Of a stretch of DNA of 64,000 nucleotides, positions 1 through 8,162 are shown in pieces. The stretch lies in contig FMVL01000004.1 of the NCBI GenBank assembly GCA_900102235.1, positions 444,822 through 508,821 on the forward strand, given 5' to 3'. Every line of letters starts with the position of its first letter. The first letter of the stretch is position 1. Under the pieces are notes generated by a model. That model had not been told where the DNA came from, did no database searches, and saw only the letters and a list, made by a program, of their open reading frames with translations. The position numbers and the translations under genes are program-made. The DNA comes from Lachnospiraceae bacterium XBB2008 (lineage in GTDB: Bacteria; Bacillota; Clostridia; Lachnospirales; Lachnospiraceae).

Positions 1-954
1 ATGCCCTCAGCCATGGAGGTTGATTCTTTTGCCAGAGGACAGGCGCAGCTCATCAAGTTCAAGATCGACGAAAACAATATATTAAACGGAAAAGCGATCA
101 TGGAACTGGATCACAAACACACCGAATCCATCCTGATCAGCGCCGTACAGCGCGACGGAGAGGTGACCATCCCCTCCGGTACATTCAGACTGCAGGCCGG
201 TGATATCTTATCCGTACTCGGTACACGCAAGAGTGTGCGCAAGTTCATGGATTATATAGGCATGAGGTCCCACGCCGTGCGCACGGCAATGATCGTCGGA
301 GGCGGACGTGCGGCATATTATCTGGGACTGCAGCTCACCAATATGGGTGTCGAGGTCAAGATAATCGAAAGAGATCAGGCGCGCTGCGAGGAACTCTCGA
401 TCCTTTTGCCTAAAGCTATCATCATACATGCCGATGGTTCCGATGAGGAGATCCTGCGTGAGGAAGGCATCGTAAATACCGACGCTTTCATCCCGCTCAC
501 AGGCATAGATGAGCAGAACATAATGCTGACGCTGTATGCAAAATCGGTCACACAGGCCAAGATCGTGACCAAGATCACGAGGATCGGCTTCTCGGGAGTC
601 ATCTCGGGTCTGGATCTCGACAGCGTCATCTATCCCAACAAGATCACCGCAGAGGCCATCATAGCCTATGTAAGGGCTATGAGAAACTCACAGGGCTATA
701 GCAATATAGAGACACTCTACCACCTCTTCGACCACAAGGCAGAGGCTCTGGAGTTCAAGGTTGGCGAAGCCAATGCGGCAACCGATAAACCGTTAAGCGA
801 GCTTAAGCTCAAGAAAAATCTGCTGGTAACATGCATCATCCGAAACGGACGGATCATCATTCCCCGAGGCGGTGACAGCATCTTAAAGGGTGATTCGGTC
901 GTTGTGATAACAACCGATACCGGTTTCAAAGACATCACCGACATACTGGCATAA
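1..954 (+). CDS. trkA: TrkA, K+ uptake regulatory subunit (5' end outside window)
   Basis: Peripheral NAD-binding regulator that gates the TrkH potassium channel at the inner face of the membrane. The visible 317 residues cover an RCK_C domain (about 20-88), a second Rossmann RCK_N domain starting at about residue 93 with the glycine-rich motif MIVGGGRAAYYLG and the acidic strand end KIIERD, and a last RCK_C domain (about 235-317). A complete TrkA of about 450 residues has RCK_N-RCK_C twice, so the first Rossmann domain lies left of the window and the Met at position 1 is not the true start. trkH follows after 21 bp, which supports the assignment. Family assignment is secure; only the start is unknown. 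Confidence 0.93.
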   Translation: MPSAMEVDSFARGQAQLIKFKIDENNILNGKAIMELDHKHTESILISAVQRDGEVTIPSGTFRLQAGDILSVLGTRKSVRKFMDYIGMRSHAVRTAMIVGGGRAAYYLGLQLTNMGVEVKIIERDQARCEELSILLPKAIIIHADGSDEEILREEGIVNTDAFIPLTGIDEQNIMLTLYAKSVTQAKIVTKITRIGFSGVISGLDLDSVIYPNKITAEAIIAYVRAMRNSQGYSNIETLYHLFDHKAEALEFKVGEANAATDKPLSELKLKKNLLVTCIIRNGRIIIPRGGDSILKGDSVVVITTDTGFKDITDILA

Positions 955-975
955 GCGGGCACAAGAGGCGAGATA

Positions 976-2445
976 ATGAACAGATCCATGATACGTTTTG
1001 TAATCGGAAGCGTTCTGAAGGTAGAGGCTGTACTTCTCCTCCTGCCCTTTTTTATTTCCTTTCTGCATCATGAGCAGAAGGTCGGCTTATGGTTCCTGCC
1101 CGCCGCTGCGATCGCCGCGGCCGTCGGCATTCTTTTTACCATCAAAAAACCGAAATCAACCGTTTTTTACCTGAAAGAAGGATGTGTATGTACGGCCATG
1201 AGCTGGATCGTCATGTCCGTTGCGGGCTGCCTGCCCTTCTGGCTCTCGGGCGAGATCCCTTCCTTTACGGATGCGCTCTTTGAGACCGTTTCAGGTTTTA
1301 CGACCACCGGAGCTTCCATCCTTCTGGAAGTCGAGCCCCTGTCCAAATGCATGCTTTTCTGGAGAAGTTTCACCCACTGGGTAGGCGGTATGGGAGTTCT
1401 GGTCTTCCTGCTGGCCATAGTGCCCATGAGCGGCGGATCCAACATCAATCTGATGCGTGCGGAGAGCCCCGGGCCCTCTGTCGGCAAGCTCGTTCCCAAG
1501 ATCAAATCAACGGCACGCATACTGTATATAATCTATTTCGTCCTGACCTTTATCGAGTTCGTACTCCTCATGATATTCGGAATGACACCGTTCGAAGCGG
1601 TCTGCAGCGCCATGGGAACCGCAGGTACCGGTGGTTTCGGCGTGCTTAACGACTCTTTTGTAAGCTATTCTCCCGCCATCCAGTGGATCGTCACGATATT
1701 CATGATCATGTTCGGTGTCAACTTCAATGCCTACTACCTGATCCTTTTCCATCAGGCAAAAAAAGCGTTCAAGATGGAGGAAGTCCGGGTATATCTGTGT
1801 GTGATCCTTGTAGCGATAGGCATCCTCATGTTCGATACCGTGCATATATACGGAAATGTATTTGAAGCACTCACTCACTCCGCTTTTCAGGTCGCATCGA
1901 TCATCACGACCACCGGATTTGCGTCAGCGGATTTCGATACATGGAGCCAGACCAGCCGTACCGTGCTCGTGATACTTATGTTCATAGGTGCGTGCGCGGG
2001 TTCCACAGGCGGCGGCATCAAGGTAAGCCGCTTCATACTGGCCATTAAAACGTTTTTTAAGGAGATAGGCGGATATATCCACTCCAAGAGCATAAAGAAG
2101 CTTACAATGGACGAGAAGCCCGTTGAACACGAGGTCTTAAGATCCGTGAACGTGTTCTTCCTGACATTCCTGTTCATTTTCACCGCGTCGGTGCTGTTAG
2201 TCAGCATAGAAGGTCACGATCTGACCACCAATTTTACCGCGGTGGCTGCTACGATCAATAATATAGGGCCCGGACTCTCAATGGTCGGACCCACATGTAA
2301 CTTCGCTTTCTTTAATCCATTTACGAAATATGTTCTGATGTTCGATATGCTCGCAGGACGTCTCGAGCTGTTCCCGCTCCTGATCCTGCTGACTCCCCGC
2401 GTATGGTGGGAGCTGCTTCATCCCACATCCAAGCACGATAAGTGA
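976..2445 (+). CDS. trkH: TrkH family potassium channel/transporter
   Basis: Integral membrane K+ translocating subunit, partner of TrkA. The 489-residue protein has the expected length and about ten hydrophobic segments. Pore-loop filter-like motifs of the SKT superfamily are visible: FTTTGAS (about residue 107), GTAGTGGFG (about 215), TTTGFAS (about 312) and NNIGPGLS (about 427). The conserved HWVGGMG motif is at about 133. It starts at an ATG 21 bp after the trkA stop with a GAGGCGAG-like ribosome site, so the two are one operon. The hydrophilic turn after STGGGIKVSR (about 345) is typical of TrkH. Confidence 0.95.
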   Translation: MNRSMIRFVIGSVLKVEAVLLLLPFFISFLHHEQKVGLWFLPAAAIAAAVGILFTIKKPKSTVFYLKEGCVCTAMSWIVMSVAGCLPFWLSGEIPSFTDALFETVSGFTTTGASILLEVEPLSKCMLFWRSFTHWVGGMGVLVFLLAIVPMSGGSNINLMRAESPGPSVGKLVPKIKSTARILYIIYFVLTFIEFVLLMIFGMTPFEAVCSAMGTAGTGGFGVLNDSFVSYSPAIQWIVTIFMIMFGVNFNAYYLILFHQAKKAFKMEEVRVYLCVILVAIGILMFDTVHIYGNVFEALTHSAFQVASIITTTGFASADFDTWSQTSRTVLVILMFIGACAGSTGGGIKVSRFILAIKTFFKEIGGYIHSKSIKKLTMDEKPVEHEVLRSVNVFFLTFLFIFTASVLLVSIEGHDLTTNFTAVAATINNIGPGLSMVGPTCNFAFFNPFTKYVLMFDMLAGRLELFPLLILLTPRVWWELLHPTSKHDK

Positions 2446-2450
2446 ATATC

Positions 2451-2499
2451 AGTTGACCACTCTGCGGATGTGAAGCTCCTAGTTGACCACTCTGCGGAT
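2451..2499. repeat. Direct 19-bp repeat copying the 3' end of the NlpC/P60 gene
   Basis: The 19 bases at 2481-2499, which contain most of the last six codons and stop of the leftward hydrolase gene, recur exactly at 2451-2469, just past its stop codon (period 30 bp). No mobile element is visible. Three other genes in this window carry the same kind of scar (4482-4529, 4756-4799, 46127-46203). Confidence 0.9.
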
Positions 2500-3936
2500 C
2501 GTCACGATGCTTCGGTATGTGGCGGACGATATCTTCACGCCCGTACGCTGCGTGGAGGCGTGGACTATCTGACCGTTGCCGATGTATATGCCCACATGAC
2601 CGCCGTAATAGATGATATCACCGGCTTTGGCCTGGTCATATGACACCGCGGTTCCCACGCTCGACTGGGAGTAGGAAGTTCTCGGAAGACTTATGCCGAA
2701 TGCCTGATATACTGCCATCGTGAAGCCCGAGCAGTCCGATCCGTTATACGGATCCGTACCTCCGGGAACATACGGCCTTCCGACAAACTGAAGGGCGTAA
2801 TTGGCGATCTGGGCACCTTTGCCCGATCCGGATGCGGTAACAGTCGTTCCCGACGAAGATGACGAGGACGATGATGAGGAGGAGGAAGTCGTCGACTGGT
2901 TGGAATCAGTCGTAAGCTGCGAGGTGATGGATGTCATCGAAGCTATCTCATCCGCCGAATATCCAGCTTCCAAAGCAGCCGCATATGCAGCCGCAGCCGC
3001 CTGTGCTTCCTGTTCGGCTTTGAGCCGCTCCTGCTCTGCCTCGATCTCACGCTGTTTTGCCTCGGCTTCGCGCTTTTTCTCGGCTTCCGCTTTCTCTATG
3101 GACCGGATCTCACTGGTCTGCTGATTGATCTTGGCGGTATATATCGCTGCCTGCTGTCTGGCCTGGGCCAGCATCACGCTGTAATTCTCGTATTCCTCCT
3201 CGAGCTGGGCTTCCACTTCCTCCAGATACTTCTGTTCTTCCTCGAGCTCCTGCTTGGATGTCTCAAGCTCGGATTTTTCCTCCTCGAGTCTGTCCCAGAT
3301 CTCCTTGGTGTAATCCACGGTCTGTTTGTACTCCTCGAGCATCTGTCTGTCATATGCATAAAGCTGTTCAACGTACTCCGCCTTATTCAGGGCATCGGCA
3401 AGTGAAGAAGTGGCTGCATCCAGAAAGATAGATATGTAGGTTGCATCACCGATCTCATACATATATCTGATACGGATCTTCATCGAGGCGTACTGCTCAT
3501 CTCTCGTAGCTACCGCCTGATCGTACTCTTCCTGCGTATCAGCTATCTCTACGGTCTTATTCTCAATATCGGAGGAGATCAGGTCGATATCGGTAAGCAG
3601 GCCAACAAGCTCCATATTGATGCCTTCGATCTCGGTATCCAGATCGCCCATAGCACCCGATATTGAATTGATCTGGCTGTTCGTGCCGCTTAAGCCCGAC
3701 TGAGCCTCGTTCTTGGCTTTCTCAGCGTCTCTTTTCTGATTCTCAAGATCGCTTATCTCCGAGTTGATCGAATCTATCTCGCTCTGCATGTCATCGATCG
3801 TGGTCGCCTGAGCCGTCGGAGCAGACCAAAACAAGACCACAGCGATAATAAGGGCTGTGATCTTTACGGATCTGTGTCTCTTGTCAGGCTTGCAATGGAT
3901 TGTCGGCTTGAAAATACCACGTATCATATTTGTCAT
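2479..3936 (-). CDS. Secreted NlpC/P60 peptidoglycan hydrolase with N-terminal coiled coil
   Basis: Predicted wall endopeptidase that cuts stem peptides, probably for cell separation. Residues about 25-44 form a signal peptide core ending in APTAQA. Residues 47-310 are a long Glu/Lys/Gln-rich coiled coil of the PcsB/CwlO type. A serine-rich linker (about 340-365) is followed by the NlpC/P60 domain (about 370-485), with catalytic Cys in GSDCSGFTMAV and His in GGHVGIYIG, then a polar HAST. PcsB/CwlO relatives depend on an ABC-type activator (FtsEX), not seen here. The listed start overlaps a TATAAT at 3935-3940; an ATG at 3927 is an alternative, and neither has a clear ribosome site. The 3' end is duplicated just downstream. 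Confidence 0.92.
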   Translation of the reverse strand: MTNMIRGIFKPTIHCKPDKRHRSVKITALIIAVVLFWSAPTAQATTIDDMQSEIDSINSEISDLENQKRDAEKAKNEAQSGLSGTNSQINSISGAMGDLDTEIEGINMELVGLLTDIDLISSDIENKTVEIADTQEEYDQAVATRDEQYASMKIRIRYMYEIGDATYISIFLDAATSSLADALNKAEYVEQLYAYDRQMLEEYKQTVDYTKEIWDRLEEEKSELETSKQELEEEQKYLEEVEAQLEEEYENYSVMLAQARQQAAIYTAKINQQTSEIRSIEKAEAEKKREAEAKQREIEAEQERLKAEQEAQAAAAAYAAALEAGYSADEIASMTSITSQLTTDSNQSTTSSSSSSSSSSSSGTTVTASGSGKGAQIANYALQFVGRPYVPGGTDPYNGSDCSGFTMAVYQAFGISLPRTSYSQSSVGTAVSYDQAKAGDIIYYGGHVGIYIGNGQIVHASTQRTGVKISSATYRSIVTIRRVVN

Positions 3937-3990
3937 TATACCATTTATTGTGTTATTATAGTTGACAGACTTTTTCAGAGACTAAAGATA
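3935..3990. promoter_or_regulatory. Divergent promoter region between the hydrolase and the 4014 gene
   Basis: For the leftward gene, two TATAAT boxes read on the minus strand (3955-3960, and 3935-3940 with an extended TGG before it). For the rightward gene there is a perfect -35 TTGACA at 3962-3967 and only a weak -10 near 3983-3990. The signals overlap. Assignments come from sequence match alone. Confidence 0.45.
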
Positions 3991-4013
3991 CGTAAAACAC
4001 GGAGGATTCAACC

Positions 4014-4499
4014 ATGCAGGCTTGGCAGATAGTTATGATAGTGATCACCGTAGTGCTCATTGCGGCGATCATAGTATTGTATTTCCTGGGCAAGAAGACC
4101 CAGAAGAAGCAGGAAGAGCAGCAAGAGCAGCTCGATGCCATGAAGCAGACGGTCAGCATGCTGATCATCGATAAGAAACGCATGAAGCTCAGGGATGCGG
4201 GACTTCCGCAGGCAGTGCTCGAGCAGACCCCCAAGTATCTGCGCGGTTCCAAACTGCCGATCGTAAAGGCCAAGGTCGGCCCTCAGATCATGTCATTCAT
4301 CTCGGATGAGAAGATCTTTGACGCAATTCCCGTCAAGAAAGAGGTCAAGGCGACCATCAGCGGTCTGTATATCACTTCGGTCAAGGGCTTACACGGAAAT
4401 ATCCAGAATACCGAGCCTGTGAAGAAATCCTGGAGAGCCAAGTTCCAGGAGAAGGTCGACAAACTTCAGGAGAAGGCCGGCGCGAAGCCGATCAAGTAA
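4014..4499 (+). CDS. Small membrane-anchored protein of unknown function
   Basis: 161 residues. One N-terminal transmembrane segment (about 5-27), a charged stretch rich in Lys/Gln/Glu (28-50, probably helical), then a soluble basic domain whose sequence includes a QTPKYLRGSKLPIVKAKVGP stretch, and a Lys-rich tail. Topology suggests a cytoplasmic domain tethered to the membrane. A strong GGAGG precedes the ATG. I do not recognise a named family; it resembles small conserved hypothetical proteins of Lachnospiraceae. It stands alone, with its own terminator at 4551. Its last codons are partly repeated downstream. Confidence 0.75.
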   Translation: MQAWQIVMIVITVVLIAAIIVLYFLGKKTQKKQEEQQEQLDAMKQTVSMLIIDKKRMKLRDAGLPQAVLEQTPKYLRGSKLPIVKAKVGPQIMSFISDEKIFDAIPVKKEVKATISGLYITSVKGLHGNIQNTEPVKKSWRAKFQEKVDKLQEKAGAKPIK

Positions 4500-4529
4500 T
4501 ATAAGTAAGCGAATCGATTAAGTAATATA
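4482..4529. repeat. Imperfect direct repeat of the 3' end of the 4014 gene
   Basis: The stretch 4482-4503, covering the last codons and stop, recurs imperfectly at 4509-4529 (shared GCGAA, then CGAT-AAGTAATATA), and a third start of it (GCGAATAAG) follows at about 4535. Period is about 27 bp. The second copy is out of frame. Confidence 0.75.
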
Positions 4530-4550
4530 TGTGGGCGAATAAGAGATTTG

Positions 4551-4575
4551 CGGGGGCGAAAGCCCCCGTTTTCTT
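4551..4575 (+). terminator. Rho-independent terminator
   Basis: CGGGGGC, a GAAA loop, then GCCCCCG and TTTTTCTT. It ends the 4014 transcript, 52 bp after the stop codon. Confidence 0.93.
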
Positions 4576-4755
4576 ATGGTTGCGGTGTGCGATGCATTGC
4601 CTGCAGACGAAAATGACCTTCTCAGGTCATAAAGGAGAAAATCCCTGATACCCCATGTAATATTGTGCGAAATATGACCCAAACGGAGCTAAATGCTTCG
4701 TTTGGGTCATAAAGTCGATAAAACAGCTTCCGGGGCGGGGCGAAAGTCGCCGCTT
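4576..4755. other. Intergenic stretch with two inverted repeats
   Basis: No gene seen. 4613-4630 is a small hairpin (ATGACC/GGTCAT). 4674-4710 is a long inverted repeat of 16 pairs (arms 4674-4689 and 4695-4710, loop TAAAT, one G-T pair). Neither is followed by a T-run on either strand, so they are poor intrinsic terminators, although the larger one sits downstream of the leftward DUF1934 gene. Confidence 0.8.
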
Positions 4756-4799
4756 TCTCAGGAAAGATTCGATTTGTTCTCAGGAAAGATCCAGTTTGT
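4756..4799. repeat. 22-bp tandem repeat of the 3' end of the DUF1934 gene
   Basis: 4778-4799 holds the last codons and TGA stop of the leftward gene. 4756-4777 is a directly adjacent copy with 19 of 22 bases identical. Third instance of a duplicated gene end in this window. Confidence 0.85.
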
Positions 4800-5229
4800 T
4801 CTTTGGAGAAATGTCCATGCTGATCACGCAATCCGAAAGGAACTCGTAATTGATATCCAGGCCGTATTGCGCTTCAAGATGTATGCACTCGTCATGCTCT
4901 GTCACTTCAACCTTGTGGGTATTGATACCTATCATCAATGATCCGAACGGGGTCTGATAGCTCGTCAGATTCTGCTTTCCCTCTTCGAATACCATATGGA
5001 CATTGATCATGCCCTTCTTGGTGACTTCTATCGTATCCGGACTGAACTTGACCAGATTCGATATGGGTTCTTCTACGCCCTCAAGCATCTCGTCATACAT
5101 AAGATAACGGCTATTATTCTTTTCGTAATATCTGGCATTGGTGATGATCTCAATAGGTTCGCCCTCTCCCGTATTCTCGTTAAAGGCGAACTGCATCCCC
5201 TTCATGGCCAGCAGAACTTCTTTGTCCAT
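4780..5229 (-). CDS. DUF1934 (YwiB-like) beta-barrel protein
   Basis: 149 residues, the usual size for DUF1934, a calycin-like beta-barrel family typical of Firmicutes with no established function. Visible family features: a start with a strand of the VLLAMKGMQ type, the central YEKNNSRYLMYDEMLEG block, FSPDTIEVTKKG, and a late stretch on QYGLDINYEFLSDCVISMDI. The start is fixed by a perfect GGAGG eight bases upstream of the ATG. It is transcribed away from ispE; 5230-5316 is the shared promoter region. Function is not inferred. Confidence 0.85.
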   Translation of the reverse strand: MDKEVLLAMKGMQFAFNENTGEGEPIEIITNARYYEKNNSRYLMYDEMLEGVEEPISNLVKFSPDTIEVTKKGMINVHMVFEEGKQNLTSYQTPFGSLMIGINTHKVEVTEHDECIHLEAQYGLDINYEFLSDCVISMDISPKNKLDLS

Positions 5230-5313
5230 TTATTTCCTCCGGTCCGAACAGATAATACCATAAAGAAGGTTAGGATAAATGATATCACATGGATAAAAAA
5301 TAATACAATCATG

Positions 5314-5322
5314 TGGTATAAT
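5314..5322 (+). promoter_or_regulatory. Extended -10 promoter of ispE
   Basis: TGG directly followed by TATAAT at 5317-5322; no good -35, as expected for extended -10 promoters. The first in-frame ATG (5321) lies inside this box, so translation must start further down. Confidence 0.6.
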
Positions 5323-5356
5323 GTATACAAAATACAATCCTATACATTCTCTCAGG

Positions 5357-6352
5357 ATGACCACGCAAGCAACTTTGATGAATAATATGTCCGCAAATTC
5401 TATCACAGAAACCGCATATGCCAAGATCAACCTGGCTCTGGATATCACAGGCAGGCTTCCGAACGGATACCATGCCGTACGGATGGTCATGGAGACCATA
5501 AGCATCCATGACGCTCTCACATTCACACTGTCCGACAAGCCCGGCATACGTCTGACCTGCCAGATGGAGGATGATGCTCTCTCGGTATCCGAGCTTGACT
5601 GCGGGGACGATAATCTGATCGTAAGAGCGGCCTGCGCGCTTCTATCCGATGCAGAAAAGAGCAGCCGTCTTGGAGTAGAAACGGCAGGGTCAAACCGCTT
5701 CGAGGCGGATAAGAAAGAGAACGAAAAGATCGGCCTTGATATAGCGCTCGTCAAGCGGATCCCGATGGCTGCGGGAATGGCCGGCGGAAGTTCCGACGCC
5801 GCTGCGACGCTCCGCGGTGTGAATAAGCTTCTGAACCTCGGCTACACTGATGAGGAATTATGTATAACAGGTGTTACTATTGGCGCCGACGTTCCCTATT
5901 GCATCCTCGGAGGAAGCATGCTCGCCGAAGGAATAGGTGAGAAGCTCACCCCCATACCCGCACCGCCCGATACGTATATACTGATCGCAAAACCCGATAT
6001 CGACGTATCCACAGCCTATGTTTACAGGCAGATAGATTCATCGCCGTCCATAGACCACCCCGATGTTGACGGGATGATATCCGCGATCAAGGAAAAGGAT
6101 CTTTCCCGCATGGCCTCCAAACTCGGAAACGTCCTCAGAGATGTGACCGCGCAGGAATATGCCATTGTTCCCGAACTGGAGCAGAGTATGCGATCGCAGG
6201 GTGCCAAGGGAGCACTTATGAGCGGATCCGGGCCGACGGTATTCGGACTGTTCGACAACAAGGAGACGTGTATGCAGGCGCTTGATCACATACGCGCACT
6301 CTACCCCGATATATATGTTTCGGACGCCGTTTTCGTTTCCAACAAACAATAG
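5357..6352 (+). CDS. ispE: IspE, 4-diphosphocytidyl-2-C-methyl-D-erythritol kinase
   Basis: GHMP kinase of the MEP isoprenoid pathway; phosphorylates CDP-methylerythritol with ATP in the cytosol. Family motifs: AYAKINLALDI near the N-terminus (substrate Lys and Asn), the GHMP ATP loop PMAAGMAGGSSDAAATLRG in the middle, GADVPYCILGG, and the C-terminal MSGSGPTVFGLF. The family is about 290 residues; there is an extra stretch after SELDCGDDNL rich in Glu and Lys. The open frame begins at 5321, but that codon overlaps the -10 box; ATGs at 5357, 5378 and 5387 are candidates and none has a clear ribosome site. Start uncertain, function secure. Confidence 0.93.
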   Translation: MTTQATLMNNMSANSITETAYAKINLALDITGRLPNGYHAVRMVMETISIHDALTFTLSDKPGIRLTCQMEDDALSVSELDCGDDNLIVRAACALLSDAEKSSRLGVETAGSNRFEADKKENEKIGLDIALVKRIPMAAGMAGGSSDAAATLRGVNKLLNLGYTDEELCITGVTIGADVPYCILGGSMLAEGIGEKLTPIPAPPDTYILIAKPDIDVSTAYVYRQIDSSPSIDHPDVDGMISAIKEKDLSRMASKLGNVLRDVTAQEYAIVPELEQSMRSQGAKGALMSGSGPTVFGLFDNKETCMQALDHIRALYPDIYVSDAVFVSNKQ

Positions 6353-6459
6353 ATGGTTCTTTCCAACTGATGAAATGGAGATAACGAAGTTTCCGCTTCT
6401 ATCCTATGACAGAGAAAAACAAATAAATGTGCTGTTCTCACTGATTACGGAGGTAGCCC

Positions 6460-7143
6460 ATGAAAGACGATTTCAAGCTTGATCCCAACATTTATCTGCC
6501 GCTTCACGAGGTGGTGTTCAATACGCTCAGACGTGCGATCCTGACCGGAGAACTCGATCCCGGAGAGAGACTGATGGAGATACATCTGGCCAGCCGTTTC
6601 GGCGTAAGCCGTACTCCGGTGCGCGAAGCCATCCGCATGCTCGAGCAGGAAGGTCTGGTCACTTTGCGCCCGGCCAGAGGCGCCGTAGTTGCCAGCATCT
6701 CGGCAGAGAGCGTTCAGGATGTCCTGGAAGTCAGACGCGCCATGGATGTGCTGTGCGCATCCCTCGCCTGCAAAAGGATAACCGAAACACAGCTTGAGTC
6801 CCTCAAAGAAGCCTGTGAGAAGTTCGAGGAGGCCGTTAAAGCTCCCGAAAAGGATCTTACACATATCGCTGCCTGTGATGTGGCTCTGCACGATATAATC
6901 ATCGATGCGACCGCAAACAGACGCTTAAAGCAGCTCGTAAATAACCTCTCCGAGCAGATGTACCGCTACAGATTTGAATATCTTAAGGATTCCGAGATAT
7001 ATGACCAGCTCGTAAAAGAGCACAGCGATATCTATGCAGCCATCGCCGCGCGCGACGAAGAAGCTGCCGCCGACGCATGCGGTATCCATATAGATAATCA
7101 GGAGTACGCTATCATGAAGCAGATAGCGCTGAGCAAGGAATAA
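6460..7143 (+). CDS. GntR family regulator, FadR subfamily (FCD domain)
   Basis: DNA-binding regulator, 227 residues. N-terminal winged helix (about 10-78) with the family signature RLMEIHLASRFGVSRTPVRE and the wing EGLVTLRPARGAVV. The C-terminal all-alpha FCD domain (about 90-215) shows the D/H metal-ligand pattern (DVALHDII at about 141, HSDIYAAI at about 188, CGIHI at about 209), which binds a small acid and often a metal. An excellent GGAGGT precedes the ATG. It sits between ispE and the end of the polysaccharide locus, convergent with the latter. Ligand and targets cannot be read from the sequence; they may or may not include the glycan locus. Confidence 0.92.
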   Translation: MKDDFKLDPNIYLPLHEVVFNTLRRAILTGELDPGERLMEIHLASRFGVSRTPVREAIRMLEQEGLVTLRPARGAVVASISAESVQDVLEVRRAMDVLCASLACKRITETQLESLKEACEKFEEAVKAPEKDLTHIAACDVALHDIIIDATANRRLKQLVNNLSEQMYRYRFEYLKDSEIYDQLVKEHSDIYAAIAARDEEAAADACGIHIDNQEYAIMKQIALSKE

Positions 7144-7177
7144 GAAACATCCGGGCATTCGGGATAGTGACCGGCTT

Positions 7178-8095
7178 TTATCTGAACTTCCCTTCAGGGT
7201 CGATCAGGATCCAGTTTTTCCACAGATCGTGCATGAGATCCTCGTCAAAAACCTGAGATCTCATATGTATCGCAGGCCTTATGCACAGGGCTTCTTCTCT
7301 GTGCGGATCAAGGCGCGCTCCCCAGAAACTGAAAGAAGAATTGGCGCAGATATGCGCATCGCACAGACTCATCAGATATATGTCAAAAAGGCTGTCAGGG
7401 CCGTGGTTTACATCGACAGCGGTACAATCGGGCGCTTTAGCGTATTTTGCAGAAACATAATCGGGATCGTCCGAAAAAATGAAAAACCTCACATCCGGAT
7501 GCTCATCACGGATATACTCAAACGCAGAATCATAGTATTCATCGGTGGAAACTCCGCCGAAAAGATCGGATATGCCCGGTTTCAGGTAGTCGCCGCGGCG
7601 GATATGGACCGAGCATGAAAAAGGAGCCGCATCGATGACCGACTTCACTTCGTCGATCCGGGCTTTTTGAGCAGGATCTGCCTCGAGAATGGGGGCAAAA
7701 TCAAACTTTTCACGAAGATCGGGGAGGATATCCGCATAATACCTGTCGGCGCTCCAGTAGCCCTCCAGCAGACAGTCATCCTTATCGAAGATCTCCGGCT
7801 GATACATGGAGTTTTCGCGGATATAGCGGGATGCGGAGGGGTTAAGCTTAGCCCTGATGCGGGACACGATCCCGGGATTCATGATCACCTTCACGGTCCC
7901 TTCATCGGCCGTTTGGAAATCGGCGCGCATGAAGCGGTCGATCTCCAGTTTGCGCGGGGTATCTGTGTGTGATGCCTCGTTTACGAACCATGAAGTGTCC
8001 AGACAAGCTTTTTTTCCAAGCGATATGAACTTCCTGTAGAGGGCGTACTGCTGCATCTGGTTGCCCAGCCCGCCCATCAATCTGATTATGACCAT
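7178..8095 (-). CDS. Glycosyltransferase family 11 (alpha-1,2-fucosyltransferase-like)
   Basis: 305 residues, normal length. GT11 signatures: N-terminal LMGGLGNQMQQYALYR, the donor-binding HIRRGDY (about 165), FFIFSDDPDYVSAKY, and SSFSFWGARLD near the C-terminus. GT11 enzymes usually transfer L-fucose from GDP-fucose onto galactose-type acceptors in the cytosol, on lipid-linked repeat units. No GDP-fucose synthesis genes are in the window, so the donor is an inference. It is the last gene of the leftward polysaccharide locus and the first of two GT11 genes (other at 13891). The two share the family signatures but differ over most of their length. Confidence 0.9.
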   Translation of the reverse strand: MVIIRLMGGLGNQMQQYALYRKFISLGKKACLDTSWFVNEASHTDTPRKLEIDRFMRADFQTADEGTVKVIMNPGIVSRIRAKLNPSASRYIRENSMYQPEIFDKDDCLLEGYWSADRYYADILPDLREKFDFAPILEADPAQKARIDEVKSVIDAAPFSCSVHIRRGDYLKPGISDLFGGVSTDEYYDSAFEYIRDEHPDVRFFIFSDDPDYVSAKYAKAPDCTAVDVNHGPDSLFDIYLMSLCDAHICANSSFSFWGARLDPHREEALCIRPAIHMRSQVFDEDLMHDLWKNWILIDPEGKFR

Positions 8096-8162
8096 TCAAA
8101 AATCCCGTACTGTAAATCTACAGAAAAAGGGCCCCTAAAATGCCGGAGAATCATCGTCATGT

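Noticed and set aside
2801..3124. Rightward 107-codon ORF rich in Ala and Ser
   Set aside because: Antisense shadow of the hydrolase's serine linker and coiled coil.
4613..4630. Small hairpin as a second terminator after the 4014 gene
   Set aside because: Six-bp stem without a T-run, and a far stronger terminator precedes it.
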